Positions 1 through 9,230 are shown, counted from the stretch's first letter. The stretch is 64,000 nt of DNA from Acidimicrobiaceae bacterium (GCA_003141095.1 PLKM01000031.1:28020-92019); one strand, 5' to 3'. Notes: generated by a model not told the origin, from the letters alone. Program-made: numbers and translations.

Positions 1-747
1 ATTCCGCTCATCTCCTCGTCAATCATGTCCAAGAAGATCGCCGAGGGCACCGCGGCGCTCGTGCTCGACGTGAAGGTGGGCCGCGGCGCCTTCATCAAGA
101 CCATCGACCGGGCCCGTGAACTCGCGGCCACCATGGTGTCGCTCGGTTCCAGCCACGGCGTCGCCACCGTGGCCCAGCTCACGTCAATGGACCAGCCCCT
201 CGGTCGGGCCGTTGGCAACGCCCTCGAGGTCACCGAATCGGTTGAAGTCCTGCACGGTCGTGGTCCGCTCGATGTTCGAGAGGTGACGCTCGGGCTTGCG
301 CGCACCATGCTCGAACTCGTGGGCATCCACGAAGACCCCGCGGCGAAGCTGGATGACGGTTCGGCCTACGAGGTCTATCGCCAGATGATCACGGCCCAGG
401 GTGGTGATCCAGACGCGACGCTCGAAGTCGCCGAGCTCAAGGACGTCGTGCTGTCCCCCCAGGACGGAATCGTCCAGTCCGTCGACGCCCTCAACGTTGG
501 GGTGACCGCGTGGCGTCTGGGCGCCGGACGGGCCCGCAAGGAAGACCCCGTGAGCGCCGGGGCGGGCGTGATGTGCCTCGTTCGAGAGGGCGACTACGTC
601 GAGGCCGGTCAGCCTCTTTTTGAACTCTTCGCGGACGATGACGATCACCTCACGAGTGGTCGCGAGAGTATCTCGCACGCCGTCACGCTCGGAGAAGAAC
701 CGGCGAGGGGCGGTCGGATTCTGCTGGAGAAGATCTCTGCGAAGTGA
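1..747 (+). CDS. deoA: Thymidine phosphorylase, 3' part (gene begins before the window)
   Basis: The reading frame is open from base 1 (IPLISSSIMSKK...), so only the C-terminal part of about 248 residues is present. It carries the pyrimidine-nucleoside phosphorylase core (SIMSKKIAEG, LVLDVKVGRGAF) and the C-terminal alpha/beta domain (GRARKEDPVSAGAGV). The enzyme cleaves thymidine or deoxyuridine with phosphate to the free base and deoxyribose-1-phosphate in the cytosol. The adenosine deaminase gene follows 26 bases later but has its own promoter-like box. With the phosphomutase, punA and deoC nearby, it fits a deoxynucleoside catabolism cluster. The internal ATG at 25 is not the true start. 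Confidence 0.93.
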   Translation: MPLISSSIMSKKIAEGTAALVLDVKVGRGAFIKTIDRARELAATMVSLGSSHGVATVAQLTSMDQPLGRAVGNALEVTESVEVLHGRGPLDVREVTLGLARTMLELVGIHEDPAAKLDDGSAYEVYRQMITAQGGDPDATLEVAELKDVVLSPQDGIVQSVDALNVGVTAWRLGAGRARKEDPVSAGAGVMCLVREGDYVEAGQPLFELFADDDDHLTSGRESISHAVTLGEEPARGGRILLEKISAK

Positions 748-761
748 CGGGCAAGGTTGAC

Positions 762-767
762 TAGCCT
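762..767 (+). promoter_or_regulatory. -10 box of add (leaderless type)
   Basis: TAGCCT lies six bases before the add ATG at 774, so transcription would begin at or next to the start codon. No Shine-Dalgarno sequence is visible. Confidence 0.5.
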
Positions 768-773
768 TGGCCC

Positions 774-1865
774 ATGCCTGGCGTCCCACTCACCCGAGAG
801 CTGATTCAAAAGGCCCCCAAGGTGGTGCTGCACGAGCACCTTGACGGCGGCCTTCGACCGTCAACGGTGCTCGAACTGGCCCACGAGATCGGCTACAGGG
901 GTCTGCCCACCAACGATCCCGACGAACTTCGCGACTGGTTCGTCGCTGACACGCCCGGCAGCGACCTCGTGCGCTATCTCGAGGGCTTTTCCCACACCAC
1001 GGCGGTCATGCAGACCAAGGATCAGATCGAACGCGTGGCCAGTGAGGGCGCAATCGATCTCGCCCGTGATGGGGTGGTCTACGCCGAGATTCGCTTCGCT
1101 CCCGAACTGCACACCGGACGGGGCCTGACCCTCGAGCAGATCGTCGAGGCCGTGCTCACCGGCTTCAACCACGGGGTCCAGCAAGCGGCGCTCGAGGGAC
1201 ACACCATCATCGTGCGAACCATCCTCTCGGCCATGCGTCAAAACAATCGCAGCGAAGAGATCGCCCGACTGGCCGTGACGTTTCGCGATGCGGGCGTCTG
1301 CGGCTTTGACATCGCGGGGCCCGAGGACGGGTTCCCGCCGACGGAGCACCTGAGCGCCTTTCACCTCATTCAGCGCGAGAACTTTCACATGACCGTTCAC
1401 GCGGGCGAGGCGTTCGGGCTTCCGTCCATCTGGGAGGCCGTCCAGTTCTGTGACGCCGAGCGCTTGGGCCACGGCGTTCGAATCGTCGACGACATCACTC
1501 GCGTCGGTGAGCACTACGAACTGGGCCGCCTGGCGAGTTACATCCGGGACCGTCGAATCCCGCTCGAAGTGTGCCCGACGTCGAACGTGCACACCGGTGC
1601 CGCGTCCTCAATCGCGACCCACCCCATTGAGCTGCTTCGCCAGCTCAGGTTCCGTGTCACGCTCAATACCGATAACCGACTGATGAGCGGCATCACAATG
1701 AGCAGCGAGTTTGCGGCGTGCGCGGCCGCGTTCAACTGGACCTTGGACGACATGGAGTGGCTGACGCTCAACGCCGCGAAGAGTTCGTTCTTCCAATTCG
1801 ACCAGCGCTTGGCGATGATCAACACGGTCATCAAGCCGGGCTACGCGGCCCTTCGCCGGGCCTAG
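774..1865 (+). CDS. add: Adenosine deaminase
   Basis: 363 residues, the usual length. It hydrolyses adenosine and deoxyadenosine to inosine and deoxyinosine, feeding the purine nucleoside phosphorylase encoded next door. Zinc-site and catalytic motifs are present: HEHLDGG (H20, H22), TVHAGE, RLGHGVRI, CPTSNVHTG and LNTDNRLMSG. The ATG at 774 is preceded by a TAGCCT box at leaderless spacing. The 3' end overlaps the convergent phosphomutase by four bases. Confidence 0.95.
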   Translation: MPGVPLTRELIQKAPKVVLHEHLDGGLRPSTVLELAHEIGYRGLPTNDPDELRDWFVADTPGSDLVRYLEGFSHTTAVMQTKDQIERVASEGAIDLARDGVVYAEIRFAPELHTGRGLTLEQIVEAVLTGFNHGVQQAALEGHTIIVRTILSAMRQNNRSEEIARLAVTFRDAGVCGFDIAGPEDGFPPTEHLSAFHLIQRENFHMTVHAGEAFGLPSIWEAVQFCDAERLGHGVRIVDDITRVGEHYELGRLASYIRDRRIPLEVCPTSNVHTGAASSIATHPIELLRQLRFRVTLNTDNRLMSGITMSSEFAACAAAFNWTLDDMEWLTLNAAKSSFFQFDQRLAMINTVIKPGYAALRRA

Positions 1866-3520
1866 GGCTGCAGGAGCATCGCCAGATCATCGCGCACCGC
1901 GCCCAGTTGTGCCGCCGCGACGGCTCGATGCTGGCTGAGCGGCACCGCCTCATCTGGACGTGCTTTTATCTCCATGTAGGCCTTCAACTTCGGTTCGGTG
2001 CCCGACGGACGCACCACGACCCTGCCGAGAGAACCCAGTTGAAACAACACCCCGTCAGTCGGCGAGAGTCCGTTCCAACCCTTCGCGAGGTCGACGAATT
2101 CGCTTACCGCTAGTCCCCCCAACTTCGAAGGAGGGTCCGCGCGCAGTCGCTCGACAACGCCACGAATCGCGACGGCGCCGGTTGGCCCCTCGGCACGAAG
2201 TGATAGCTGACCTCCGGCGTGAACGCCGAAGCGACGCTCGATCTCGTCCAAGCGATCAAGGAGCGACTTGCCCTGTCGTGAGAGTTCGTGGGCCAAGTGG
2301 CAGATCGCGAGGGCGGCGGACATCCCGTCCTTGTCCCCCACCAGTGGATCGACGGCGAATCCCAGGGCCTCTTCGTAGCCGAAGCGGAGGACCCCGTCAC
2401 CGGCCGCTCGTGAGATCCATTTGAAACCGGTCAACGTCGCGACGAAGCGAACGTTCGCGCTCTTCGCCATCTCTTCGAGCATCGTCGACGAAACAATCGT
2501 CGTCGCCACGACATCGCGTTCGTCGGTCATCCCTTCGAGCAGCGCTGAGGCCAGCAGCCACCCGATCTCGTCACCGCGCAACGTGCGCCATCCACCGTCG
2601 TCACGCACCGCCACCCCCAATCGGTCCGCGTCAGGGTCATTGGCGATCACCAGCGATGACGAGGTCTCGCTGGCTCGAGACATCGCGAGGTCCAAAGCGC
2701 CCGGCTCTTCGGGATTAGGAAATGGCAGCGTGGGAAACCGTCCGTCGGGTGCGAACTGCCTTTCGACGACCGCCACTGATCGAAAGCCTGCCCCCTCGAA
2801 AAGTGCGGTCATGATTTCGCCCCCCACACCGTGCAGCGGCGTGTACGTAATCCTCAGGCCGCTGCCCCCCGCAACGCGGAATCTTCCGACAAAATGCTCC
2901 CGGTAGGCGTCCAGGACCTTCTCGGCCACCACGTGATGCAGCTTGCTCGATCGGTCCCCCAATACCGGAGTACCGGCGTCGCGCGCGTAACGCTCGACGA
3001 TTGCGTCGTTCGGGGCGATGATCTGGCGTCCGTCGGGTCCGAACAACTTGTAACCGTTGTCCCGGGGCGGATTGTGGCTCGCGGTGATCATGATCCCCGC
3101 GCCGGCGCGCAGGGCCTTCACGCCGTAGGCCACCAAGGGCGTCGGAAGCGGGCGGGGCATCTCGTGGACCGTGACGCCGGCACCCAGCAACACCGCGACA
3201 ACCTCGTCATTGAACTTCTCGGACCCGTGTCGGGCATCGCGCCCGACGACCACGCCGCGAGAAGGCTCGACGCCGATCTCCTGCAGCCACGCGACGACTC
3301 CCTGGGTGGCGCGACGAACCGTGTAACGATTCATCCCCGCGGGGCCCGCCATCACCGGACCGCGAAGTCCCGCGGTCCCGAAACTCAAGTGCGAGGCGAA
3401 GCGACGATTCAACTCGTCCTCGTTGCCCTCGTCCAGCAGTTGACGAAGGGTCGATCGATCCCCTTCATCAGGATCGTTGGTAATCCACTCCTCGACGTGG
3501 CGAATCAGCTCTGGGTTCAC
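1862..3520 (-). CDS. Phospho-sugar mutase (phosphomannomutase/phosphoglucomutase family)
   Basis: 552 residues, four-domain alpha-D-phosphohexomutase. The phosphoserine loop is MITASHNPPRDNGYK, the metal loop NDPDADRLGVA, the sugar loop GYEEALGF, and the C-terminal phosphate site RPSGTEPKLKAY. In actinobacteria this gene sits beside the nucleoside phosphorylase and may interconvert ribose-1-P/deoxyribose-1-P with the 5-phosphates, besides acting on hexose phosphates; that substrate is inference from context. The start is GTG, overlapping the punA stop as GTGA, so it is translationally coupled and last in the deoC-ALDH-ALDH-punA operon. Confidence 0.9.
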   Translation of the reverse strand: MNPELIRHVEEWITNDPDEGDRSTLRQLLDEGNEDELNRRFASHLSFGTAGLRGPVMAGPAGMNRYTVRRATQGVVAWLQEIGVEPSRGVVVGRDARHGSEKFNDEVVAVLLGAGVTVHEMPRPLPTPLVAYGVKALRAGAGIMITASHNPPRDNGYKLFGPDGRQIIAPNDAIVERYARDAGTPVLGDRSSKLHHVVAEKVLDAYREHFVGRFRVAGGSGLRITYTPLHGVGGEIMTALFEGAGFRSVAVVERQFAPDGRFPTLPFPNPEEPGALDLAMSRASETSSSLVIANDPDADRLGVAVRDDGGWRTLRGDEIGWLLASALLEGMTDERDVVATTIVSSTMLEEMAKSANVRFVATLTGFKWISRAAGDGVLRFGYEEALGFAVDPLVGDKDGMSAALAICHLAHELSRQGKSLLDRLDEIERRFGVHAGGQLSLRAEGPTGAVAIRGVVERLRADPPSKLGGLAVSEFVDLAKGWNGLSPTDGVLFQLGSLGRVVVRPSGTEPKLKAYMEIKARPDEAVPLSQHRAVAAAQLGAVRDDLAMLLQP

Positions 3521-4335
3521 AGGACCCGCACGAGTTGACTCAGCAGTGCCCCGAGCGGGCCAGAGGCGTTCTGGCCCGCCTCGAGCACCTCCGAATGATT
3601 GAGCGGCGCCGACGAGACCCCCGCCGCCAAGTTCGAGATCAGGCTGAGGCCCAGGACCTCCGCGCCGAGATGACGCGCCGCGATCGCTTCGAGCACCGTG
3701 GACATCCCCACCAGCGTCGCGCCCATCGACTTGGCCATGGTGATCTCGGCGGGGGTTTCGTAGTGAGGTCCACGAAAGCCCGCGTAGACGCCTTCACCAA
3801 GAGCCGGTGCCGCGTGCTTCACCACGCCGCGCAGGCGAGCGCTGTAGAGGTCGGTCAGGTCGACGAAGCGTGCACCGTATCCCTCGGGCGGCGCCGCGCC
3901 CTCCATGGGCGAGGTCGACGTGAGATTAATGTGGTCGCGAATGACCACGACGGTGCCGGCGCCCTGGGCGGGGTCGATGCCACCGCAGGCGTTGGTGAGG
4001 ACAATCGTCTTGGCCCCCGCGGCGACGACGGTGCGCACCGGATGAACCACTTGGTGGGCGGTATTGCCCTCGTAGAGATGTACGCGCCCCGCCACCAGGG
4101 CGACCCTTCGTCCGTTCACGTCGAGCGAGACGATCTGACCACTGTGGCCGGCGACGGTGGGCGCGACGAAACCAGAGAGCGTTGACGTGGGAACTTCGCT
4201 CGTGGGCGTGCCGAGCGCCGCGGCACCCTCCTTCCAACCCGATCCCAGGACAATGGCGATGTCGTAGGCGTCGAACCCGCTCTTCTCGCGGAGCTCATTC
4301 GCCGCGAGCTGGGCCAATTCGTAGGGATTCGTCAT
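3517..4335 (-). CDS. punA: Purine nucleoside phosphorylase (trimeric type)
   Basis: 272 residues from the ATG at 4335, whose A is the last base of the upstream TGA stop (TGATG). An upstream in-frame ATG at 4356 would give 279 residues. It phosphorolyses (deoxy)inosine and (deoxy)guanosine to base and (deoxy)ribose-1-phosphate. Trimeric PNP motifs are visible: LGSGWKEGA, GRVHLYEGN, TNACGGIDPAQG, IRDHINLTS, and the VGMSTVLEAIAARH substrate loop. It lies between the truncated aldehyde dehydrogenase and the phosphomutase, with overlapping ends on both sides. Confidence 0.93.
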   Translation of the reverse strand: MTNPYELAQLAANELREKSGFDAYDIAIVLGSGWKEGAAALGTPTSEVPTSTLSGFVAPTVAGHSGQIVSLDVNGRRVALVAGRVHLYEGNTAHQVVHPVRTVVAAGAKTIVLTNACGGIDPAQGAGTVVVIRDHINLTSTSPMEGAAPPEGYGARFVDLTDLYSARLRGVVKHAAPALGEGVYAGFRGPHYETPAEITMAKSMGATLVGMSTVLEAIAARHLGAEVLGLSLISNLAAGVSSAPLNHSEVLEAGQNASGPLGALLSQLVRVL

Positions 4336-5192
4336 CACTGTCCAATCGTGTGCCATACGGTCGATGTCTCGATGAAGGCGCGTAGTCGGCGAGTCGAGTC
4401 GGCGCCATCGCCGTCGCGGGGACGAAACACTCGCTTGATCGAAGAAGCGGCGGCGGCGTTGAGATCGTTCGCCGCGTCACCGGTGACGCCAGAGAGATCG
4501 ATACCGTCAACGTCTTCGTGCGACGCCAGCGTGGGGGCGAGCTCACTGGTGATTCCGGTCACGACGTTCAGCACGCCCGCCGGGAAGTCCGAGGTGGCGC
4601 TCATTTCACCCAGCAGCACGCCCGGGATCGGGCGTCGTTCGCTCGCCACCACGATCACGGCGTTGCCGGCGGCGATGGGGGCGAGCGCCGCGTCGACGAA
4701 ACCCTCCAGCGACGACTCCTGTGACGCGATGATGCCGACGACGCCGCTCGGGATCGGGAGCGAGAAATTGAAGAACGGACCCGCCACCGGATTTGCTCCG
4801 CCGTATACCTGGGCAATCTTGTCGGTCCAGCCCGCGTACCAGACCACTCGGTCAATCGCGCGCGCGACGCTCCTCTCCGCTTTCTTGATGCTGAGTCCCT
4901 CGGCGAGGGCGACGTGTTCTGCGAGCTCCGCCCGACGTGCTTCAGCCATTTCAGCGAGACGGTAGATGACCTGGCCGCGGTTGTACGCGCTCGAACCCCA
5001 CCACTTGACCTGCGCAACTCGAGCGGCCGCCACCGCGTCTCGAAGGTCCTTGCGTGAACCCTGGGCCATGTTCGCTACGAACTCGCCACCCGCGGAGGCG
5101 ACTTCGTAACTGCGGCCCGACTCCGAGCGCGGAAAAGCCCCGTTGATGAGCAGCTTGTAGGTCTTTCGAACGTCGAGACGACTGTCAGACAT
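4335..5192 (-). CDS. Truncated, non-catalytic aldehyde dehydrogenase paralogue
   Basis: 285 residues from the ATG at 5192, about 60% of a normal ALDH. It matches the N-terminal NAD-binding region (KLLINGAFPRSESGRSYEV, VVWYAGWTDKIAQ, SGVVGIIASQESSLEGFVDAALAP, AGNAVIVVASERRP, FPAGVLNVVTG). It stops just after the segment corresponding to the FTGS loop. It has no LELGGK glutamate motif and no catalytic cysteine, and ends in its own tail (ETSTVWHTIG). The reading frame is intact and the overlaps with both neighbours are tight, so it is a maintained gene rather than debris. By analogy with ALDH16, which joins a full ALDH to a partial pseudo-ALDH domain, it may be a structural partner of the upstream enzyme. 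Confidence 0.85.
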   Translation of the reverse strand: MSDSRLDVRKTYKLLINGAFPRSESGRSYEVASAGGEFVANMAQGSRKDLRDAVAAARVAQVKWWGSSAYNRGQVIYRLAEMAEARRAELAEHVALAEGLSIKKAERSVARAIDRVVWYAGWTDKIAQVYGGANPVAGPFFNFSLPIPSGVVGIIASQESSLEGFVDAALAPIAAGNAVIVVASERRPIPGVLLGEMSATSDFPAGVLNVVTGITSELAPTLASHEDVDGIDLSGVTGDAANDLNAAAASSIKRVFRPRDGDGADSTRRLRAFIETSTVWHTIGQ

Positions 5193-6651
5193 CGAGGTAC
5201 GCCTCCAGACCGTGACGCCCGCCTTCGCGGCCAAATCCTGATTCGCGAACGCCACCGAAGGGACTCGTCGGATCGAAACGGTTGTAGGTGTTCGCCCAGA
5301 TCACGCCGGCGCGCAGTCGCTGGGCGACCCAGAGGGTTCGACTCCCCTTCTCGCTCCAGACGCCGCACGCGAGCCCGTAACTGGAGTTGTTGGCTTTGGC
5401 GACCGCTTCTTCGGGAGTGCGGAACGTCAGCACCGAAAGGACCGGTCCGAAGATCTCCTCGCGAGCGATGCGGTGGGACTGGGACACGTCGGCGAACACC
5501 GTGGGCGCGAACCAGTAGCCCTTGTCGGGGAGCTCGCACGAACTCGTGTAGCGCGTCGCGCCCTCGCCCTCGCCGAACGCGGTGAGCTCTTGGATGCGGG
5601 CCAGTTGGGCGGCCGAATTGATCGCTCCCACGTCGGTGTTCTTGTCCATCGGGTCACCGACACGCAGCTGCTCCACGCGACGGACCAGTCGGCGAAGGAC
5701 TTCGTCGGCGACCGACTCTTGCACGAGGAGCCGCGAACCGGCGCAACAAACGTGACCCTGGTTGAAGAAGATCCCGTCAATGACGCCTTCGATCATCTCG
5801 TCAATCGGAGCGTCTTCGAAGACAATGTTTGCGCCCTTGCCGCCGAGTTCGAGGGTGAGTCGCTTCTGACTTGACGCGACGCGCTGTTGAATCAGTCGGC
5901 CCACGGCGGTCGAACCGGTGAAGGCTATCTTGTCCACTCCGGCGTGCTCAACCAGCGCGGCGCCCGTCGAACCGTCACCGGTGACGATATTGACGACCCC
6001 CGGTGGCAGCTCGGCCTGCTGGAGGATCTCGGCGAGCAACAAGGCGCTGAGCGGGGTCGTCTCGGCGGGCTTCAAAACGCACGTGTTACCCGCTGCGAGC
6101 GCCGGTGCGAGCTTCCACGCGGCCATCAAGAGCGGGAAGTTCCATGGGATGATCTGACCCGCGACGCCAATGGGCCGGGGGTTCGCCCCGAATCCCGCGT
6201 GGCCGAGCTTGTCCGCCCAGCCGGCGTAGTAGAAGAAATGGGCCGCGGCCAGGGGAATGTCGATGTCGCGCGATTCGCGAATGGGCTTTCCGTTGTCGAG
6301 GGTCTCCACGACCGCCAACTCACGGGCCCTCTCCTGGATCAACCGAGCAATGCGAAAGAGGTACTTCGAACGCTCGGCCCCGGTGGTCTTGGACCACACC
6401 GTCTCGTAGGCGCGGCGGGCCGCTTGGACTGCGTGGTCCACGTCGGCGTTGCTCGCCTGGGCGACCGTCGCCAAAACCTCCTCGTTCGCCGGATTGAGTG
6501 TGACGAACTGCTCGTGCTGCGAAGGGTCGCTGAACGAACCATCGATGAACAGCCCGTAACTCGACTTGAGCCGGGCAATCGACGCCGACTCGGGAGCCGG
6601 GTCGTACTCGAGTGAACCCAATCGCGAGTTCGCCGGAATCTTCTCCGTCAT
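5185..6651 (-). CDS. Aldehyde dehydrogenase (NAD(P)-dependent), catalytic
   Basis: 488 residues from the ATG at 6651, which sits one base after the deoC stop; an ATG at 6672 would add seven residues. Full ALDH fold: IIPWNFPLLMAAWKLAPALAAGNTCVLKP cofactor region shortened here to its core IIPWNFP and CVLKPAE, FTGSTAVG, LELGGKGAN with the general-base Glu at about 268, and FNQGHVCCAGSR with the catalytic Cys at about 302. Following deoC in one operon, it most likely oxidises acetaldehyde released from deoxyribose-5-phosphate; the substrate is inferred from context. The 3' end overlaps the next, truncated ALDH gene by eight bases. Confidence 0.9.
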   Translation of the reverse strand: MTEKIPANSRLGSLEYDPAPESASIARLKSSYGLFIDGSFSDPSQHEQFVTLNPANEEVLATVAQASNADVDHAVQAARRAYETVWSKTTGAERSKYLFRIARLIQERARELAVVETLDNGKPIRESRDIDIPLAAAHFFYYAGWADKLGHAGFGANPRPIGVAGQIIPWNFPLLMAAWKLAPALAAGNTCVLKPAETTPLSALLLAEILQQAELPPGVVNIVTGDGSTGAALVEHAGVDKIAFTGSTAVGRLIQQRVASSQKRLTLELGGKGANIVFEDAPIDEMIEGVIDGIFFNQGHVCCAGSRLLVQESVADEVLRRLVRRVEQLRVGDPMDKNTDVGAINSAAQLARIQELTAFGEGEGATRYTSSCELPDKGYWFAPTVFADVSQSHRIAREEIFGPVLSVLTFRTPEEAVAKANNSSYGLACGVWSEKGSRTLWVAQRLRAGVIWANTYNRFDPTSPFGGVRESGFGREGGRHGLEAYLDV

Positions 6652-6652
6652 G

Positions 6653-7645
6653 TCAGTCCCCGCTGAATTCATCGGGTCGAACGTACGCCCCGCGTCGCTG
6701 CTTGAGCCGTTGCATCAAGAGATCGTTGAGAAGCGACGACGCGCCGAAGCGAAACAGGTGAGGGGTAAGCCACGTCGAGCCCGTCGTCTCGTTGACGAGA
6801 ACCAGGTACTTCATCGCGTCCTTCGTGGTGCGAATCCCGCCCGCAACCTTGACGCCCACGATCCGGCCCGTGGTTTCGGCGTAGTCGCGAACCGCCTCGA
6901 GCATGACCAGGGCCACGGGTGTTGTCGCGTTCACCGAGACCTTGCCCGTGGAGGTCTTGATGAAGTCCGCACCGCCCAGCATCGCGAGCCAGCTCGCCCG
7001 GCGCACGTTGTCGTAGGTCACCAGCTCGCCGGTCTCCAGGATGACCTTCAGGTGCGCGTCGCCGCACGCCCCCTTCACCGCGACGATTTCTTCAAAGGCC
7101 TGTCCCAGGCGCCCAGAGAGGAACGCCCCGCGGTCGATCACCATGTCGATCTCGTCAGCGCCCGCGGCGAGCGCCTCGCGGACATCGAGCAGCTTCACGG
7201 CGAGTGACGCACGTCCCGACGGGAAGGCGGTCGCGACCGACGCGACCGCCACCGGGGCGCTGCCCAACACCGATCGAGCGTGGGCGACGAGATCCGGGTA
7301 CACGCACACCGCGGCGACCGACGGCACGGTGAGGTCGCGAGGGTCGGGTCGAAGAGCTTTGGCGCAGAGGGAACTCACGCGACCGGGGGTGTCGGCACCT
7401 TCGAGAGTGGTCAGATCCACCATCGAAATCGCCAAATCAATCGCGGCCATCTTGGTGGACTTCTTTATTGAACGAGTAGCGAGTTTGGCGGCGCGCGCCT
7501 CGAGCCCCACCGCGTCGACGCCAGAAAGTGCCGTCAGGAGCGCGCGTAGTTGCGTCTCGGATTCAATAGCCGGGGCGGCGCTCGATGCGGGAATCTTGAC
7601 ACCGTAGTCATCGTTGCCGACGAGGCGAAGAGGCGCGGTACTCAC
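6653..7645 (-). CDS. deoC: Deoxyribose-phosphate aldolase
   Basis: 330 residues from a GTG at 7645. The frame stays open further upstream, but that part is antisense-like sequence over rfbC and looks nothing like the family. It cleaves deoxyribose-5-phosphate into glyceraldehyde-3-phosphate and acetaldehyde. The Schiff-base lysine motif FIKTSTGKVS is present, with AVCVYPDLV, EIDMVIDRGAFLSG, LKVILETGEL and GVKVAGGIRT. It is first of the operon deoC-ALDH-pseudoALDH-punA-phosphomutase. The N-terminal extension of about 80 residues before the barrel is normal for the actinobacterial form. Confidence 0.93.
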   Translation of the reverse strand: MSTAPLRLVGNDDYGVKIPASSAAPAIESETQLRALLTALSGVDAVGLEARAAKLATRSIKKSTKMAAIDLAISMVDLTTLEGADTPGRVSSLCAKALRPDPRDLTVPSVAAVCVYPDLVAHARSVLGSAPVAVASVATAFPSGRASLAVKLLDVREALAAGADEIDMVIDRGAFLSGRLGQAFEEIVAVKGACGDAHLKVILETGELVTYDNVRRASWLAMLGGADFIKTSTGKVSVNATTPVALVMLEAVRDYAETTGRIVGVKVAGGIRTTKDAMKYLVLVNETTGSTWLTPHLFRFGASSLLNDLLMQRLKQRRGAYVRPDEFSGD

Positions 7646-7692
7646 CTCGATAACGCTAGCAACGAACCGCCGCGAAAGCGCAAACGCCGGAC

Positions 7693-8256
7693 TTAGTGGA
7701 AGGTGGGCAGCTGGTTCGCCGCCAAGCGGGCGGCGAACGTCGGAGCGGCGGCGTCCTTCGGGCTCACGATGGGTTCGCCGCTGACGGACCACGGGACACT
7801 GATCTCGGTGTCGAAGGGGTAGATCTCCAATTCGACCTGCGCGTTGAATGGCGACGACAACAGGTACGAGAGCGCCGCATTCTCGCTGGTGACGCAAAAG
7901 CCGTGCGCCACCCCCGCCGGGAGCAGCACCGAACGACCCTCGCCCGCACCGAGGTGAACTACCTCCACTCGACCGAAGGACGGCGAACCAACGCGAATAT
8001 CGACGATGACGTCATCCAGCTCCCCGTAGACGCACGTCACAACCTTGGCCTGACCCTCGGGTGCCAGCGAGTAGTGGAGACCGCGTACGACGTCGCGGCT
8101 CGACATCGAAAGATTGGCCTGTTGCGCCTGGAACGAAACGCCCGCGGCTTCAAAGTCGTTGAGTTTGAACCACTCGCGAAAGAATCCGCGGTCGTCGCCG
8201 TGGACCGGCGACTCGAGCACGAAGAGTCCAGGAATCGTAAGTTCGGTCAACTTCAT
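7693..8256 (-). CDS. rfbC: dTDP-4-dehydrorhamnose 3,5-epimerase
   Basis: 187 residues from the ATG at 8256, chosen because AAGGAGG lies just upstream and the ATG overlaps the rfbB stop as ATGA. Cupin-fold RmlC: GDDRGFFREWF, QANLSMSSRDVVRGLHYSL (catalytic His in RGLHY), VTCVYGELDDVIVDIR, and LLPAGVAHGFCV. It makes dTDP-4-keto-L-rhamnose. It is the second gene after rfbB; no rfbD (final reductase) lies in the window. Confidence 0.94.
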   Translation of the reverse strand: MKLTELTIPGLFVLESPVHGDDRGFFREWFKLNDFEAAGVSFQAQQANLSMSSRDVVRGLHYSLAPEGQAKVVTCVYGELDDVIVDIRVGSPSFGRVEVVHLGAGEGRSVLLPAGVAHGFCVTSENAALSYLLSSPFNAQVELEIYPFDTEISVPWSVSGEPIVSPKDAAAPTFAARLAANQLPTFH

Positions 8257-9230
8257 GGGTTTTCCTCCTTCAGCGGCCGCCACCACTCTTCGTTGTCGTG
8301 ATACCACTTGACGGTTGCCGCGAGCCCCTCTTCGAAGCTCACGCGAGGTTCGTAGCCGAGTTCCTCCCTGATCTTGGAGCAGTCCACCGAGTAGCGCCGA
8401 TCATGACCGAGCCGGTCGGCCACGGGCTCGATCTTTGACTCGTCGCTCCCGCAGAGTTTGAGCAGTCGATGCGTCAGCTCCTCGTTGGTCAGCTCGGTGC
8501 CGCCGCCGATGTTGTAGATCTCACCGGCGCGACCGTTCTCCAGGACGAGCAGGATCCCCTGGCAGTGGTCGTCAACGTGCAACCAGTCGCGCACGTTCAA
8601 CCCGTCACCGTACAGCGGGACGTTTCGCCCATCGCTCAAGTTCGTCACGAAGAGGGGTATAAGTTTCTCGGGATACTGGCGCGGTCCGTAGTTGTTCGAA
8701 CATCTGGTCACCATGACCGGCAGAGCGAAGGTCCGGTGATACGCGAGCGCCGCCAAATCCGAACCGGCCTTGCTCGACGAGTACGGCGAGTTCGGCTCGA
8801 GGAGGTGGTCCTCGCGCCACGATCCCTCCGCAATGGTTCCGTAGACCTCGTCGGTGGAGATGTGCACGAAACGCTCCACGTGACCGCGGCGCGCGCTTTC
8901 AAGAAGCTGTTGGGTGCCCAGCACATTCGTTTCGTAAAATGGCCGCGCACCGGTGATGGAACGGTCGACGTGGCTCTCCGCGGCGAAGTGGACGACCGCG
9001 TGGGCACCACGAAGCAGATCGTCGGTGATGTCACCGTCCAGAATCGATCCCTGCACGAAGCGGACCCGCGAGTCGAGGAGAGCCTGGGTCATGTTCTCGC
9101 GACGTCCCGAGTACGTCAGCGCGTCGAGCACGACTATTTCGTCGTAGTCGAGACGTTCGGCCTGTTCGAGAAATAGTTCGGTGAATCGAGAGCCGATGAA
9201 CCCCGCCGCTCCGGTTATCACAACGCGCAT
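8253..9230 (-). CDS. rfbB: dTDP-glucose 4,6-dehydratase
   Basis: 325 residues from the ATG at 9230; the long open frame upstream is antisense to rfbA. Extended SDR: NAD-binding GAAGFIGSRF, HFAAESHVDRSI, STDEVYG, and YSSSKAGSD with the catalytic Tyr-Lys. It converts dTDP-glucose to dTDP-4-keto-6-deoxyglucose. The stop overlaps the rfbC start. Divergent from rfbA, with about 50 bases between the two starts. Confidence 0.95.
   Translation of the reverse strand: MRVVITGAAGFIGSRFTELFLEQAERLDYDEIVVLDALTYSGRRENMTQALLDSRVRFVQGSILDGDITDDLLRGAHAVVHFAAESHVDRSITGARPFYETNVLGTQQLLESARRGHVERFVHISTDEVYGTIAEGSWREDHLLEPNSPYSSSKAGSDLAALAYHRTFALPVMVTRCSNNYGPRQYPEKLIPLFVTNLSDGRNVPLYGDGLNVRDWLHVDDHCQGILLVLENGRAGEIYNIGGGTELTNEELTHRLLKLCGSDESKIEPVADRLGHDRRYSVDCSKIREELGYEPRVSFEEGLAATVKWYHDNEEWWRPLKEENP

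Noticed and set aside
184-789. 201-codon minus-strand frame opposite deoA
   Set aside because: Antisense shadow; no start signal and no similarity pattern, while deoA is clear on the plus strand.
7646-7897. Extra N-terminus of about 84 residues on deoC
   Set aside because: Covers the coding end of rfbC on the same strand in another frame; the deoC family starts near VSTAPLRL.
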